Source of the DNA: JBGSPL01 sp964511435 | GTDB lineage: Bacteria; Patescibacteriota; CPR2; UBA1875; CAIMLA01 | NCBI GenBank assembly: GCA_964511435.1 | Contig: CAZEFH010000014.1 | Span: 1-15,726 of the forward strand | Direction: 5' to 3' | Length of the DNA: 15,726 nucleotides | In this document: positions 5,832 to 13,284 of the stretch, piece by piece | How the letters are laid out: every line of letters begins with the position of its first letter | How positions within the stretch are numbered: position 1 is the stretch's first letter | Position numbers and translations under genes: made by a program | Notes under the pieces: generated by a model | What the model saw: only the letters and a program-made list of their open reading frames with translations | What the model was told of the DNA's origin: nothing | Database searches by the model: none

Positions 5832-5888
5832 GCTTTCTGTCTGGGATGAGAACACCTGCCCCCATTATGCTCGCGAGGCGAGCGGTGA

Positions 5889-5908
5889 GATTCCCCTTAA
5901 GACTGCCA
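5889..5908 (+). repeat. Direct repeat of the tRNA-Glu 3' end
   Basis: These 20 bases match the last 20 bases of tRNA-Glu (5780-5799), including the CCA, with one difference (A5899 for G5790). The copy lies 109 bases downstream of the original. The sequence before it, from about 5839, does not fold into a tRNA; only a GTCT/AGAC acceptor-like pairing and a separate hairpin GCTCGC/GCGAGC at 5869-5883 are visible. It may be a decayed second tRNA gene or an attachment-site scar from past integration. Confidence 0.75.
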
Positions 5909-5945
5909 AAAAGTAGGTAATAACTTCGGTTGTTATCTACTTTTT
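5908..5945 (+). terminator. UUCG-capped terminator
   Basis: Positions 5908-5924 pair with 5929-5945 over 17 base pairs (two G-U) closed by a C(UUCG)G tetraloop at 5924-5929. The 3' arm ends in five T residues, and A residues at the 5' arm make it potentially bidirectional. It starts on the final A of the repeated tRNA end, as would be expected if a second RNA gene once ended here. Confidence 0.85.
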
Positions 5946-5956
5946 AATTACAAGGG

Positions 5957-5985
5957 TTTACCAGACAGTTAAAACCCGCTAAAAT
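5957..5985 (+). promoter_or_regulatory. Promoter of the first D-Ala-D-Ala carboxypeptidase, probably leaderless
   Basis: TTTACC at 5957-5962 and TAAAAT at 5980-5985 are 17 bases apart. The expected start of transcription is at 5992-5993, exactly the ATG of the next gene, and there is no Shine-Dalgarno sequence, so the message is probably leaderless. Confidence 0.6.
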
Positions 5986-5992
5986 ATAACTT

Positions 5993-6979
5993 ATGCAAAA
6001 GCTACTCGCAGGGATTAAGACACTTGCAGGCACCAGCAGAGGGAAAGTAATAATTGCTGCTACAGCAATTATTTTTGTTGTTGGAAGCATCGGAATTTCC
6101 CAACAAACCGCCAATGGTAACAAAATAGGTAACAGTAGTACAAACCTATCGGAAGCCAAGCTTAAGAAAATCATTGCCGAGAATAAGGAGAAATATTACC
6201 CCAGGACCGACTGGCTCACTAATCATCCTCAGGACTTGCAACTATCCTCCAAGGGCGCTGTAATCCTCGACTACGAGACTAGACAAATTCTCTTAGATAA
6301 CAATATGCACGCCAAATTACCCCCTGCGAGCATTACCAAGGTACTTACTGCCGTGGTGGCACTAGAAAACTATAAAACCGACAAGCTCTGTACGGTTTCT
6401 GAGAAGGCTTCAGAGGTAGAGCCGTACAAAATTATCATGAAGCCAGGTGAGAAGATGTCAGTAGAAGACCTTCTCTACGGAATGATGATGATCAGTGCCA
6501 ACGATGCCGCCGAGGTTCTGGCTGAGTGTGACCCGGAAGGTAGGGAAGCCTTTATGAATAAAATGAATCAGAAGGTGAAAGAGCTCGGACTTACTGACAG
6601 CCACTTTGTGACCCCGAATGGACTTGACGATAAAGACCATTATTCCAGCGCCTTCGATATAGCTACCATTACTGAATACGCCATTCGCACCCAGCCGAAC
6701 TTTCTCAAATATATGGGGCGAGTGGATGATTATAGTGTAGCGGCGACCGACCACAATGAACCCCACTCTTTCTATCAGCTTAGTACTCTACTGAAGACTT
6801 TCCCGGGCATGGAAGGAGCAAAAACTGGCTTTACCTACGATGCGGGCAATACCTATATCGGCGTTGCCAGTAGAGACGGAAGAAGAATTATCATCGTTTA
6901 TTTTGATGCTTTTTCTAAAACTTATGATGCTACCACAATGCTAGAGCAGGGCTTCTTCTTGAATCCAGCAGATAAATAG
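5993..6979 (+). CDS. D-alanyl-D-alanine carboxypeptidase (peptidase S11), membrane-anchored
   Basis: This enzyme removes the terminal D-Ala from peptidoglycan pentapeptides outside the membrane. The 328-residue protein has a short cytoplasmic start, one N-terminal membrane anchor at about 18-36, and then the penicillin-binding S11 domain. The catalytic motifs are complete: Ser113-Ile-Thr-Lys116 (SxxK), Ser168-Ala-Asn170 (SxN) and Lys277-Thr-Gly279 (KTG). Conserved blocks such as VTPNGLDDKDHYSSAFDIA and MEGAKTGFT also fit the DacA/DacF type. It lacks the long C-terminal domain of E. coli PBP5. No ribosome binding site precedes the ATG, and the promoter spacing points to a leaderless message. 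A sensor kinase gene follows after about 43 bases, and the two-component pair may be cotranscribed with it. Confidence 0.93.
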   Translation: MQKLLAGIKTLAGTSRGKVIIAATAIIFVVGSIGISQQTANGNKIGNSSTNLSEAKLKKIIAENKEKYYPRTDWLTNHPQDLQLSSKGAVILDYETRQILLDNNMHAKLPPASITKVLTAVVALENYKTDKLCTVSEKASEVEPYKIIMKPGEKMSVEDLLYGMMMISANDAAEVLAECDPEGREAFMNKMNQKVKELGLTDSHFVTPNGLDDKDHYSSAFDIATITEYAIRTQPNFLKYMGRVDDYSVAATDHNEPHSFYQLSTLLKTFPGMEGAKTGFTYDAGNTYIGVASRDGRRIIIVYFDAFSKTYDATTMLEQGFFLNPADK

Positions 6980-7022
6980 TTTAGGATTGAGACAGTAAAA
7001 ACAGAACTTGGAGGGAATACTT

Positions 7023-8672
7023 TTGCTAGTTATCAGCAAAGAAAATCAAAACAGGATTGCCCTTGTTTCCAGTATTGTCTGTGGACTCCTGCTCACAGCT
7101 TATGCCGCACTTGCAATCTTTACTCAGTCAGATGTAGTTTTTTACGGTGGCATGAGACTCGCAGTCGGATCGACTGTTTTCGTCCTACTATATGGATTCA
7201 TCTTTCGTTCATTCAGGGACCAGAACGAAGAAGCGGCCGTTGGAATACTATATTTACTACTCTCAATTCTGCCATTTTTTCTTATCGATTACCTTGGTGG
7301 CCTTGGTTCAGCTTTTGTTTTTATTATTTTCCCGGTAGTGATAGTAGGCTTCATCCTCGGATTCTGGTGGGGAGTTATCTATAACCTATTGATCCTCGCA
7401 TACATCGCTATTGCAGTGATGTTTCAGGCCCAAGATCCAGCCATAGGAGCCGTGGTCTTTATCTCCAGTGTTGCAACTTCAGTGATCTTCTACTACATCG
7501 GTGAAAAATATCGAGCCGCCTTAAAGGAAAAGAATGACCTCGAGAGTTCGAACCTACAACTTTCAGCAAATCAAAATAAAGATGAGGCACTGCTGGGAGC
7601 GATTGCGGATGGTGTTTACGTCGTCGACATGGATCGGAATCTCACTATGTTTAATCCAGCGGCCGAAGAAGTAACTGGCTGGAAAGCCGAGGAAGCGGTA
7701 GGCCTGAAGTGTTGGACGGTAATGAACCTGAAAAACGAAACTGATATCAGCGTCTGTCAAAAGGACTGTCCAGCCCTGAATGTTTGGAATACCGGGGAAA
7801 ATATTCATCGTGATGATACCTGTCTCGTTCGCAAGCGTGGTAGTAAGAAAATTCAGGTTTCAAGCTCCTATTCCCCAATAAAAGATAAAAACGGGAAACT
7901 TACTGGTGCGATATGTGTTTTTCACGACATTACGGCCCGAAAGGAAGTAGAGAGACTCCGAAATGAGTTTGTCTCCACGGCATCTCACGAGCTTAGGACT
8001 CCGATTACAGCCATGGAGGGCTATATGGAGCTTATAGAAAACGAAAAGATTTGCAAGATCGATGACAAGGCGAAGGAATATATAGGAAAGGCACGCAACA
8101 CAGCTCTGGGGATGTCTAATCTAGTGAAAAATCTTCTTACCGTGACCAAGATTGAGGAAGGTAAGATTCAGACCAACGTTACCAAGTTCCCTGTTCATGA
8201 ACTTGCTAGCGAGGTTGTAGAAGCGATGAAACCTTCCGCTGAAAACCGAGGACTAAAGCTGGAGCTGATGGGCTCATCCGACCAGAAGATTAGAGGCGAA
8301 AAATCCCTGGGCAGATCACTCAACGTTGTCGCTGATAAGGAACAAGTCCGCGAAGTTCTCTACAACCTAGTAGAGAATGGGCTCAAGTTTACCGAAAAAG
8401 GTGGTGTAAGTCTATCCATTACTTATGACAAAGACTTTGCGACAGTCTGTGTTGCAGACACTGGTATGGGGATTCCTGCTGAAGGCCAGAAGCACCTGTT
8501 TGAAAAGTTCTACCGCTATGATAATACCGCCACTAGAGAAGTGGGTGGCACTGGTCTTGGTTTATTCATAACTCGCTCCATTGTGGAAATGTTCGGCGGC
8601 AGCATCTGGCTAGAGAGCCAGGTGGGTAAGGGGACTAAATTTTACTTTACAATCCCTAGGACCTTGGATTAA
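7023..8672 (+). CDS. Membrane PAS sensor histidine kinase
   Basis: I choose the TTG at 7023, 7 bases after GGAGGG at 7010-7015; the in-frame TTG at 7008 would place that ribosome binding site inside the gene. The resulting 549 residues begin with about six membrane helices within residues 10-160, then a linker helix and a PAS domain at about 188-308 that contains a CQKDCPA motif. The HisKA domain follows, with phospho-acceptor His322 in ASHELRTPI. The HATPase domain has the N box NLVENGLKF, the G1 box DTGMGIP and the G2 box GTGLGLF. It should autophosphorylate on His322 and pass phosphate to the response regulator encoded 29 bases downstream. The signal is unknown; the membrane part looks like an integral-membrane sensor, and the PAS cysteines could bind metal or sense redox. 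The neighbouring carboxypeptidase suggests an envelope link (inference). Confidence 0.92.
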   Translation: MLVISKENQNRIALVSSIVCGLLLTAYAALAIFTQSDVVFYGGMRLAVGSTVFVLLYGFIFRSFRDQNEEAAVGILYLLLSILPFFLIDYLGGLGSAFVFIIFPVVIVGFILGFWWGVIYNLLILAYIAIAVMFQAQDPAIGAVVFISSVATSVIFYYIGEKYRAALKEKNDLESSNLQLSANQNKDEALLGAIADGVYVVDMDRNLTMFNPAAEEVTGWKAEEAVGLKCWTVMNLKNETDISVCQKDCPALNVWNTGENIHRDDTCLVRKRGSKKIQVSSSYSPIKDKNGKLTGAICVFHDITARKEVERLRNEFVSTASHELRTPITAMEGYMELIENEKICKIDDKAKEYIGKARNTALGMSNLVKNLLTVTKIEEGKIQTNVTKFPVHELASEVVEAMKPSAENRGLKLELMGSSDQKIRGEKSLGRSLNVVADKEQVREVLYNLVENGLKFTEKGGVSLSITYDKDFATVCVADTGMGIPAEGQKHLFEKFYRYDNTATREVGGTGLGLFITRSIVEMFGGSIWLESQVGKGTKFYFTIPRTLD

Positions 8673-8701
8673 TATTATCTTATAAACAAAAGAGGAAACA
8701 T

Positions 8702-9070
8702 ATGGCCAAAGTATTACTAGTTGAAGATGACGTTGCCCTAAGAGACATTTACTCAGCACGCTTTATGGCTGAAGGATATGACGTTGTCACAGCTTCAGAC
8801 GGTGAAATGGCCCTAACTCAAGCCGTAAAAGAAAAGCCCGACCTTATTATCTTAGATGTAATGATGCCAAAGATTAGCGGTTTTGATGTTCTTGATATCC
8901 TAAGAGCTACGCCAGAAACCAAAGACACAAAAGTCATCATGATGACGGCGCTGTCACAAGAAACCGACGTCACGAAAGGAAAATCTCTCGGGGCAGATGA
9001 ATACCTAGTAAAATCACAGGTGACACTCACTGATGTTATAGAAAAGGCGAAAGCCGTGCTGGCTCGTTAG
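8702..9070 (+). CDS. Single-domain response regulator (CheY-like receiver)
   Basis: The 122-residue protein is a complete receiver domain and nothing else. The acidic pocket is Glu8-Asp9-Asp10, the phospho-acceptor is Asp52 in ILDVMMP, and Thr82 and Lys104 complete the switch. There is no DNA-binding or enzymatic output domain, so it must act by binding another protein or pass phosphate onward. It is the likely partner of the histidine kinase just upstream. AGAGGAAA at 8691-8698 is the ribosome binding site. A strong terminator follows the gene, so it closes the unit that begins with the carboxypeptidase. Confidence 0.93.
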   Translation: MAKVLLVEDDVALRDIYSARFMAEGYDVVTASDGEMALTQAVKEKPDLIILDVMMPKISGFDVLDILRATPETKDTKVIMMTALSQETDVTKGKSLGADEYLVKSQVTLTDVIEKAKAVLAR

Positions 9071-9080
9071 CTGGACATAG

Positions 9081-9111
9081 AAAAGCCCGAAGCAAGCGCT
9101 TCGGGCTTTTT
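9081..9111 (+). terminator. Strong terminator after the response regulator
   Basis: Thirteen perfect pairs, AAAAGCCCGAAGC at 9081-9093 with GCTTCGGGCTTTT at 9098-9110, enclose the 4-base loop AAGC, with T residues at the 3' end. The A/T flanks make it potentially bidirectional, but no minus-strand gene uses it here. Confidence 0.93.
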
Positions 9112-9113
9112 GT

Positions 9114-9142
9114 TTTACTAGAAGGACATTTTTTGCTAAAAT
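9114..9142 (+). promoter_or_regulatory. Promoter of the aspS operon
   Basis: TTTACT at 9114-9119 and TAAAAT at 9137-9142 are separated by 17 bases, and TG at 9134-9135 gives an extended -10. The -35 is only three bases beyond the preceding terminator. Transcription would start near 9149, about 20 bases before the aspS ATG. Confidence 0.65.
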
Positions 9143-9168
9143 AACAAGGTAAAACAGTTAGGAACTAC

Positions 9169-10473
9169 ATGAAGAGAGTATTTTCATCAGAAATTGCAGC
9201 GCATATTGGCAAAGAAGTTACTATTGAAGGCTGGGTTCACAAGCTTCGTAAGCTAGGAGCAATTAGCTTTCTCGTTCTCCGCGATCGCAATGGCCTAGTA
9301 CAGGCAATCATTGACGCTGGCGCTGAAAATGACAAACTAAAAGAACTTACCACTGAGACAGTAGTAGCTGTTACGGGAAAAGTAGTAGCCGAGGAGCGGG
9401 CACCACACGGTGCGGAATTACACGTAGAAAAGGTAGAAATCATCTCACCGGTAACAGAGGACGTACCAGTAAATCTCAACAAGAAAGATCTGAATGTCAA
9501 TCTAGATACTCTTTTTGATTATCGTCCACTGACACTACGTGCACCAGCTCAGCGTGCAATTTTCAAGGTTCAAGGAGTAATATTAGCCGCTTTTCGTGAA
9601 TTTCTAGCGACCGAGAGCTTTACCGAAATAAACACGCCAAAGATTGTTGAGGCTGGCCTTGAAACCGGTGGAGCAGAAATGTTTGAGTTTAAGTATTTTG
9701 GCAAGAAAGCTTACCTCTCACAAAGCCCACAAATGTACAAACAGATTATGGTCGGTGTATTCGAACGCGTTTTCGAGACCTCATTTATTTATCGAGCCGA
9801 AAAACATAGTACTTCGAGACACCTCAATGAGTACCTTAGTATGGACCTTGAGATGGGTTTTATCGAATCATGGACAGAAATTATGGACCTCGAAGAGCGC
9901 CTACTAGCTCATGTTATAAAGAAACTTCATGATAGTTGCGAGAAGGAATTCGAACTTCTCGGAGCTACTATCCCAGCCGTACCAAAGCAGATACCTCGTC
10001 TTAAACTAAGCGAAGTTCAAGAGATACTCGAGAAAGAATATAAACAGAAGTGTATCGGCGAGCCAGACCTAGAGCCTGCGCACGAACGTCTAATATGCGA
10101 ATATGCGACAGAGAAGCTTGGTAGTGAGTTTGTTTTCGTAACACATTATCCAGTATCAAAGCGGCCTTTTTACACCATGGCAGACCCGGAAAGTCCGGAG
10201 GAAACCCTCAGCTTTGACCTCCTTTTCCGTGGAGTTGAAATAACTACGGGTGGGCAGCGTCTTCATCTATACGAAGCTTACCTTGAGAAAATGAAAAAGC
10301 GGAAGATGAATCCTGCAGATTTTGCTGACTATCTATCTGTTTTCAAATATGGGATGCCTCCTCATGGTGGGCTCGCACTCGGGTGTGAGCGCCTCACGGC
10401 CAAGATGCTCGGACTGGACAACGCAAAAGAGGCGAGCATGTTCCCACGCGATATTAATCGTCTCACACCATAG
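9169..10473 (+). CDS. aspS: Aspartyl-tRNA synthetase, archaeal type
   Basis: AspRS charges tRNA-Asp with aspartate. At 434 residues this is the short archaeal-type enzyme without the GAD domain insertion that makes typical bacterial AspRS about 590 residues. The N-terminal OB-fold anticodon-binding domain is at 1-110. Class II motif 2 is in FIYRAEKHSTSRHLNEY and motif 3 is GGLALGCERLTAKMLG. His24 in GWVHKLR occupies the place where tRNA-Asp-specific archaeal enzymes have Trp, and a Pro is present in the later RAPHG loop. As I recall, those two features mark nondiscriminating enzymes that also charge tRNA-Asn, which would require a GatCAB amidotransferase elsewhere; this is inference. AGGAA at 9160-9164 precedes the ATG. 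scpA begins at the next base after the stop. Confidence 0.95.
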   Translation: MKRVFSSEIAAHIGKEVTIEGWVHKLRKLGAISFLVLRDRNGLVQAIIDAGAENDKLKELTTETVVAVTGKVVAEERAPHGAELHVEKVEIISPVTEDVPVNLNKKDLNVNLDTLFDYRPLTLRAPAQRAIFKVQGVILAAFREFLATESFTEINTPKIVEAGLETGGAEMFEFKYFGKKAYLSQSPQMYKQIMVGVFERVFETSFIYRAEKHSTSRHLNEYLSMDLEMGFIESWTEIMDLEERLLAHVIKKLHDSCEKEFELLGATIPAVPKQIPRLKLSEVQEILEKEYKQKCIGEPDLEPAHERLICEYATEKLGSEFVFVTHYPVSKRPFYTMADPESPEETLSFDLLFRGVEITTGGQRLHLYEAYLEKMKKRKMNPADFADYLSVFKYGMPPHGGLALGCERLTAKMLGLDNAKEASMFPRDINRLTP

Positions 10474-11172
10474 ATGTACTCGGTCCGCGATGAACAATTC
10501 GAAGGACCACTTGACCTGCTTCTTTCTCTGATAGAGAAGGAAAAGCTTGATATTACTCAAATATCCCTCGCACGCATTACTGGAGCATATCTCGAGACTA
10601 TCGGTAAAATCGAAGGAGATAGTACTGATCTCGCGGATTTTCTTGTCGTTGCAGCCAAGTTGCTTTATCTCAAGTCAAAGGAGCTGATTCCCAATATGGA
10701 GTCTGCTGAGGAAGAGGAAGAGATACTTGATCTTGAAGAGAAACTCAAGGAGTATCAGCGCTACAAACAGGCAGCTGCCCAGTTTGATGAAATGCTAACC
10801 GCGGAAAATCGGGCCTTTACTCGTAGAAGTAAAACCGAATTCGCCCCATCATTCACACCACCTGAAGGAATTGATGCCGCTGGGCTTTTTGCAATATTTA
10901 ATGAAGTTATCAGCAAAGCCAAGGAAGACGAACCAGAAAAAATTGAAGTAACGAAAGAAAAGCAGGTCACTCTTCCGGAACGCCGTGAGCATATCATGAC
11001 CCATCTAAAGAAACACGGGAAGACAAGCTTCCGCAAGTTTCTCGGCAGTGTAAAGGGCAAAACAGATGTTATCGTCACATTTCTTGCCATTCTCGAGATG
11101 ATTAAGCAGAAAGAGATACGTGTCGTACAGGATGACACCTTTGCGGACTTTACGATTATTGGAGTAAAATAA
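10474..11172 (+). CDS. scpA: Segregation and condensation protein A
   Basis: ScpA is the kleisin that bridges the heads of SMC and, with ScpB, forms the bacterial condensin that organises and segregates the chromosome. The 232-residue protein starts with QFEGPLDLLLSLIEKEKLDI, the hallmark N-terminal kleisin helix region, continues with LVVAAKLLYLKSKELIP, has a variable acidic middle, and ends in a winged-helix region (LEMIKQKEIRVVQDDTFADFTI) that would bind the SMC cap. Length is normal for the family. The ATG follows the aspS stop with no gap, and no strong Shine-Dalgarno sequence is visible, so translation is probably coupled to aspS. scpB follows 4 bases later, the usual scpA-scpB order. 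SMC itself is not in the window. Confidence 0.95.
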   Translation: MYSVRDEQFEGPLDLLLSLIEKEKLDITQISLARITGAYLETIGKIEGDSTDLADFLVVAAKLLYLKSKELIPNMESAEEEEEILDLEEKLKEYQRYKQAAAQFDEMLTAENRAFTRRSKTEFAPSFTPPEGIDAAGLFAIFNEVISKAKEDEPEKIEVTKEKQVTLPERREHIMTHLKKHGKTSFRKFLGSVKGKTDVIVTFLAILEMIKQKEIRVVQDDTFADFTIIGVK

Positions 11173-11176
11173 CAGT

Positions 11177-11719
11177 ATGACCAAGGAAAACAAAAATACT
11201 AAATCTATCATCGAAAGCCTGCTTTTTGTTGCCGAAAAGCCTATTTCAGTACGTGAAATAGCCGACGCTAGCGGCATTATGGCTAGCGAAGTCCAGAAAT
11301 ACCTCAAGGAAATTGATACTGACTATAAAGAGAAAGGGATCCGGCTTGTCCGAAAAGGAGAGTATTTCTCGTTTGTTTCCGCTCCAGAGAATGCCAAGGA
11401 GGTGAGCTCACTCCTGAACGAAGAGCTTCGCCACGACCTTTCTCAGGCCGCCCTCGAAACACTTGCCGTGATTACCTACAAACAGCCACTTACGCGTACC
11501 GAGATTGAGGAAATCCGTGGTGTGAACAGTGACAGTATAGTTCGCAACCTAATGATTCGTGGACTGATTGCCGAGGTTGGACGCAAAGAAACCGTCGGTA
11601 AACCGATTTTATACGGAACAACAATGGAGTTCGTTCAATTCTTTGGTCTCGATAACGAAGATTCTTTACCTAAACTCGCTGAAATCACCTTATTTGAGGG
11701 TGGCAATGAGGATTGCTAA
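11177..11719 (+). CDS. scpB: Segregation and condensation protein B
   Basis: ScpB dimerises and binds the middle of ScpA in the SMC-ScpAB complex. The 180-residue protein contains the two winged-helix domains. Recognisable family blocks are IIESLLFVAEKPISVREIA near the start, and SQAALETLAVITYKQPLTRTEIEEIRGVNSDS followed by LMIRGLIAEVGRKETVGKPILYGTT, a very characteristic ScpB stretch. Length is slightly short but complete. The ATG at 11177 lies 4 bases after the scpA stop, and the end overlaps the pseudouridine synthase start by 14 bases, so the three genes are a tightly coupled unit. Confidence 0.95.
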   Translation: MTKENKNTKSIIESLLFVAEKPISVREIADASGIMASEVQKYLKEIDTDYKEKGIRLVRKGEYFSFVSAPENAKEVSSLLNEELRHDLSQAALETLAVITYKQPLTRTEIEEIRGVNSDSIVRNLMIRGLIAEVGRKETVGKPILYGTTMEFVQFFGLDNEDSLPKLAEITLFEGGNEDC

Positions 11720-12395
11720 ATATCTTGCTTCTTGTGGTCTGGGGTCTAGACGCAAGTGTGAAGATTTGGTCCAATCGGGAAAAATTACTTTAAATGGTAA
11801 GATTATCACTACACCTGCACTGAATATTGACCCTTCATTGGACGTTATCGCCATGGCTGGCAAAGTAGTAAAACCTCTGAATGAAGTCTATTATCTCCTA
11901 AATAAGCCTACCGGTTATACCTCAAGTGTCTCGGATGCTCATGCCGATAAACTGGTGACTGAGCTTGTTCCTGCTGAGCCGCCAGTTTGGCCGGTCGGTA
12001 GACTCGATCGGGAGACTTCTGGTCTGCTAATTATGACGAACGACGGTGAACTGACTCAGAAGTTAACCCACCCTAGATACCTGAAAGAAAAGGAATATCT
12101 CCTAACTGTCGATCGTCCTCTCAGGCAAGCCGAAATTTCTGCTCTAAGAAAGGGGATTAATCTCGAGGATGGTCCGTTTAAGCCAGATAAATTTGAAGAA
12201 ACAGGGCCCGGCAGATATCGAATCGTGATCCATGAGGGGAGAAATCGTCTGATTCGTCGGGCAATCTCTCATTTCAGCAAAGAAATCACCGCTCTCTCAC
12301 GTGTCAGAATGGCTGACATTGAGATAAAAAGCTTAGAACTAGGCAAATACCGCGTTCTCACTAAAAATGAAGTCACGAGGCTTAAAAATGCGTGA
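11706..12395 (+). CDS. 16S/23S rRNA pseudouridine synthase (RsuA/RluB family)
   Basis: This family converts a specific uridine in rRNA to pseudouridine. I place the start at ATG 11706, because residue 1 then begins the S4 RNA-binding domain (MRIAKYLASCGLGSRRKCEDLV, about 1-60); the frame stays open further upstream inside scpB, but that would add a non-homologous tail. The 229-residue protein has the catalytic Asp101 in VGRLDRETSGLLIMTNDG and later family motifs such as KEYLL and EGRNRLIRRA. In most RluB/RsuA proteins the last motif reads EGKxRQVRRM, so Leu-Ile here is a small divergence. RluB versus RsuA cannot be decided by eye, though scpB-rluB neighbourhood is common in bacteria. It overlaps both scpB (14 bases) and the downstream gene (8 bases) and ends in UGA. 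Confidence 0.9.
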   Translation: MRIAKYLASCGLGSRRKCEDLVQSGKITLNGKIITTPALNIDPSLDVIAMAGKVVKPLNEVYYLLNKPTGYTSSVSDAHADKLVTELVPAEPPVWPVGRLDRETSGLLIMTNDGELTQKLTHPRYLKEKEYLLTVDRPLRQAEISALRKGINLEDGPFKPDKFEETGPGRYRIVIHEGRNRLIRRAISHFSKEITALSRVRMADIEIKSLELGKYRVLTKNEVTRLKNA

Positions 12396-13284
12396 AATAG
12401 CCCTTCTGCTACTGCTTTTGACACCAGATTGGTCATTTCTACACGATTTTCGGGATGGACTAGATACTTATCTCACCCCGCACAAGCAGTTAGCTGAAGA
12501 AGTTAGCCCAGTAAACCTTGCTCTTGTTGGCCCTTTAAAGCTGGACAACGCTAGATATAGTGGTGATGAAAAGGCCATCTATACTACAGAAGTTACGACG
12601 CAGACAGAGCTGATATCAAACCACGCGGATGACAAATTTCAAATTGCCAGTCTCACCAAGCTGATGACCGTCTATGTTGGGCTAAAATCAGGTCGCAATC
12701 TTGATTCAGTAGTAACAATTCCACACTATACGCTCCGAGAAGGTGACGCCGTGGCTGGTTTTGGAGTGGGCGAAAGTATGAAATACCGTGATCTACTTGC
12801 AGGAGTACTAATAAACTCTGGCTCAGATGCTGCTCAGGCGGTAGCAATCATTGATAGTAAAACCATCGATGCCTTTGTGATCAAGATGAACCAAGCCGCA
12901 AAAGACCTAGAACTTACAAACACTCATTATTCTAACGCAGTTGGTTGGGACGATGCTCAGAATTATTCAAGTGCTCGTGATATCTCTACACTCTCTCAAA
13001 TATTGCTTACAAATACATTTTTTCACGAAACAGTAGCAAAGAAGGCGGAAGTAGTCACTACTGCCACCGGACGTCAGATAAATCTAATTACAACAAACCA
13101 GCTACTCGGGGTAAATGGCTTTACTGGGGTGAAAACTGGCTACACCTTTGGTGCGGGGGAATGCCTGGTGTCACAAGAGAAACATAATGGCAAAGAAATC
13201 CTCACCGTGGTCCTTGGCTCCACAAACAGATTTGGTGAAACAGTCGCAGCAAATACCTGGACAAAACAGCACTTTTTATGGTAA
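12388..13284 (+). CDS. Second D-alanyl-D-alanine carboxypeptidase-like protein (S11), with SGS in place of SxN
   Basis: I choose ATG 12388, which has GAGG 8 bases upstream; ATG 12367 would overlap more of the previous gene. The 298-residue product starts with a short hydrophobic segment (REIALLLLLL) that may be a weak signal or anchor. The S11 motifs are Ser88-Leu-Thr-Lys91 (SxxK), Ser144-Gly-Ser146 where SxN is expected, and Lys249-Thr-Gly251 (KTG). Conserved stretches YSNAVGWDDAQNYSSARD and NGFTGVKTGYTFGAG confirm the family. The Asn-to-Ser change in motif two could reduce or alter activity, or be a tolerated lineage variant. It differs strongly from the carboxypeptidase at 5993 and is placed between an rRNA modification gene and der, in the aspS operon, so it is probably expressed constitutively. 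Confidence 0.88.
   Translation: MREIALLLLLLTPDWSFLHDFRDGLDTYLTPHKQLAEEVSPVNLALVGPLKLDNARYSGDEKAIYTTEVTTQTELISNHADDKFQIASLTKLMTVYVGLKSGRNLDSVVTIPHYTLREGDAVAGFGVGESMKYRDLLAGVLINSGSDAAQAVAIIDSKTIDAFVIKMNQAAKDLELTNTHYSNAVGWDDAQNYSSARDISTLSQILLTNTFFHETVAKKAEVVTTATGRQINLITTNQLLGVNGFTGVKTGYTFGAGECLVSQEKHNGKEILTVVLGSTNRFGETVAANTWTKQHFLW

Noticed and set aside
6988..7016. TTGAGACAG as a promoter for the histidine kinase
   Set aside because: It resembles the -35 region of the tRNA-Glu promoter, but the -10 position holds GAGGGA, so no promoter can be supported.
11568..11705. Upstream extension of the pseudouridine synthase inside scpB
   Set aside because: The S4 domain begins at ATG 11706; the extra 46 codons are the scpB sequence read in another frame.
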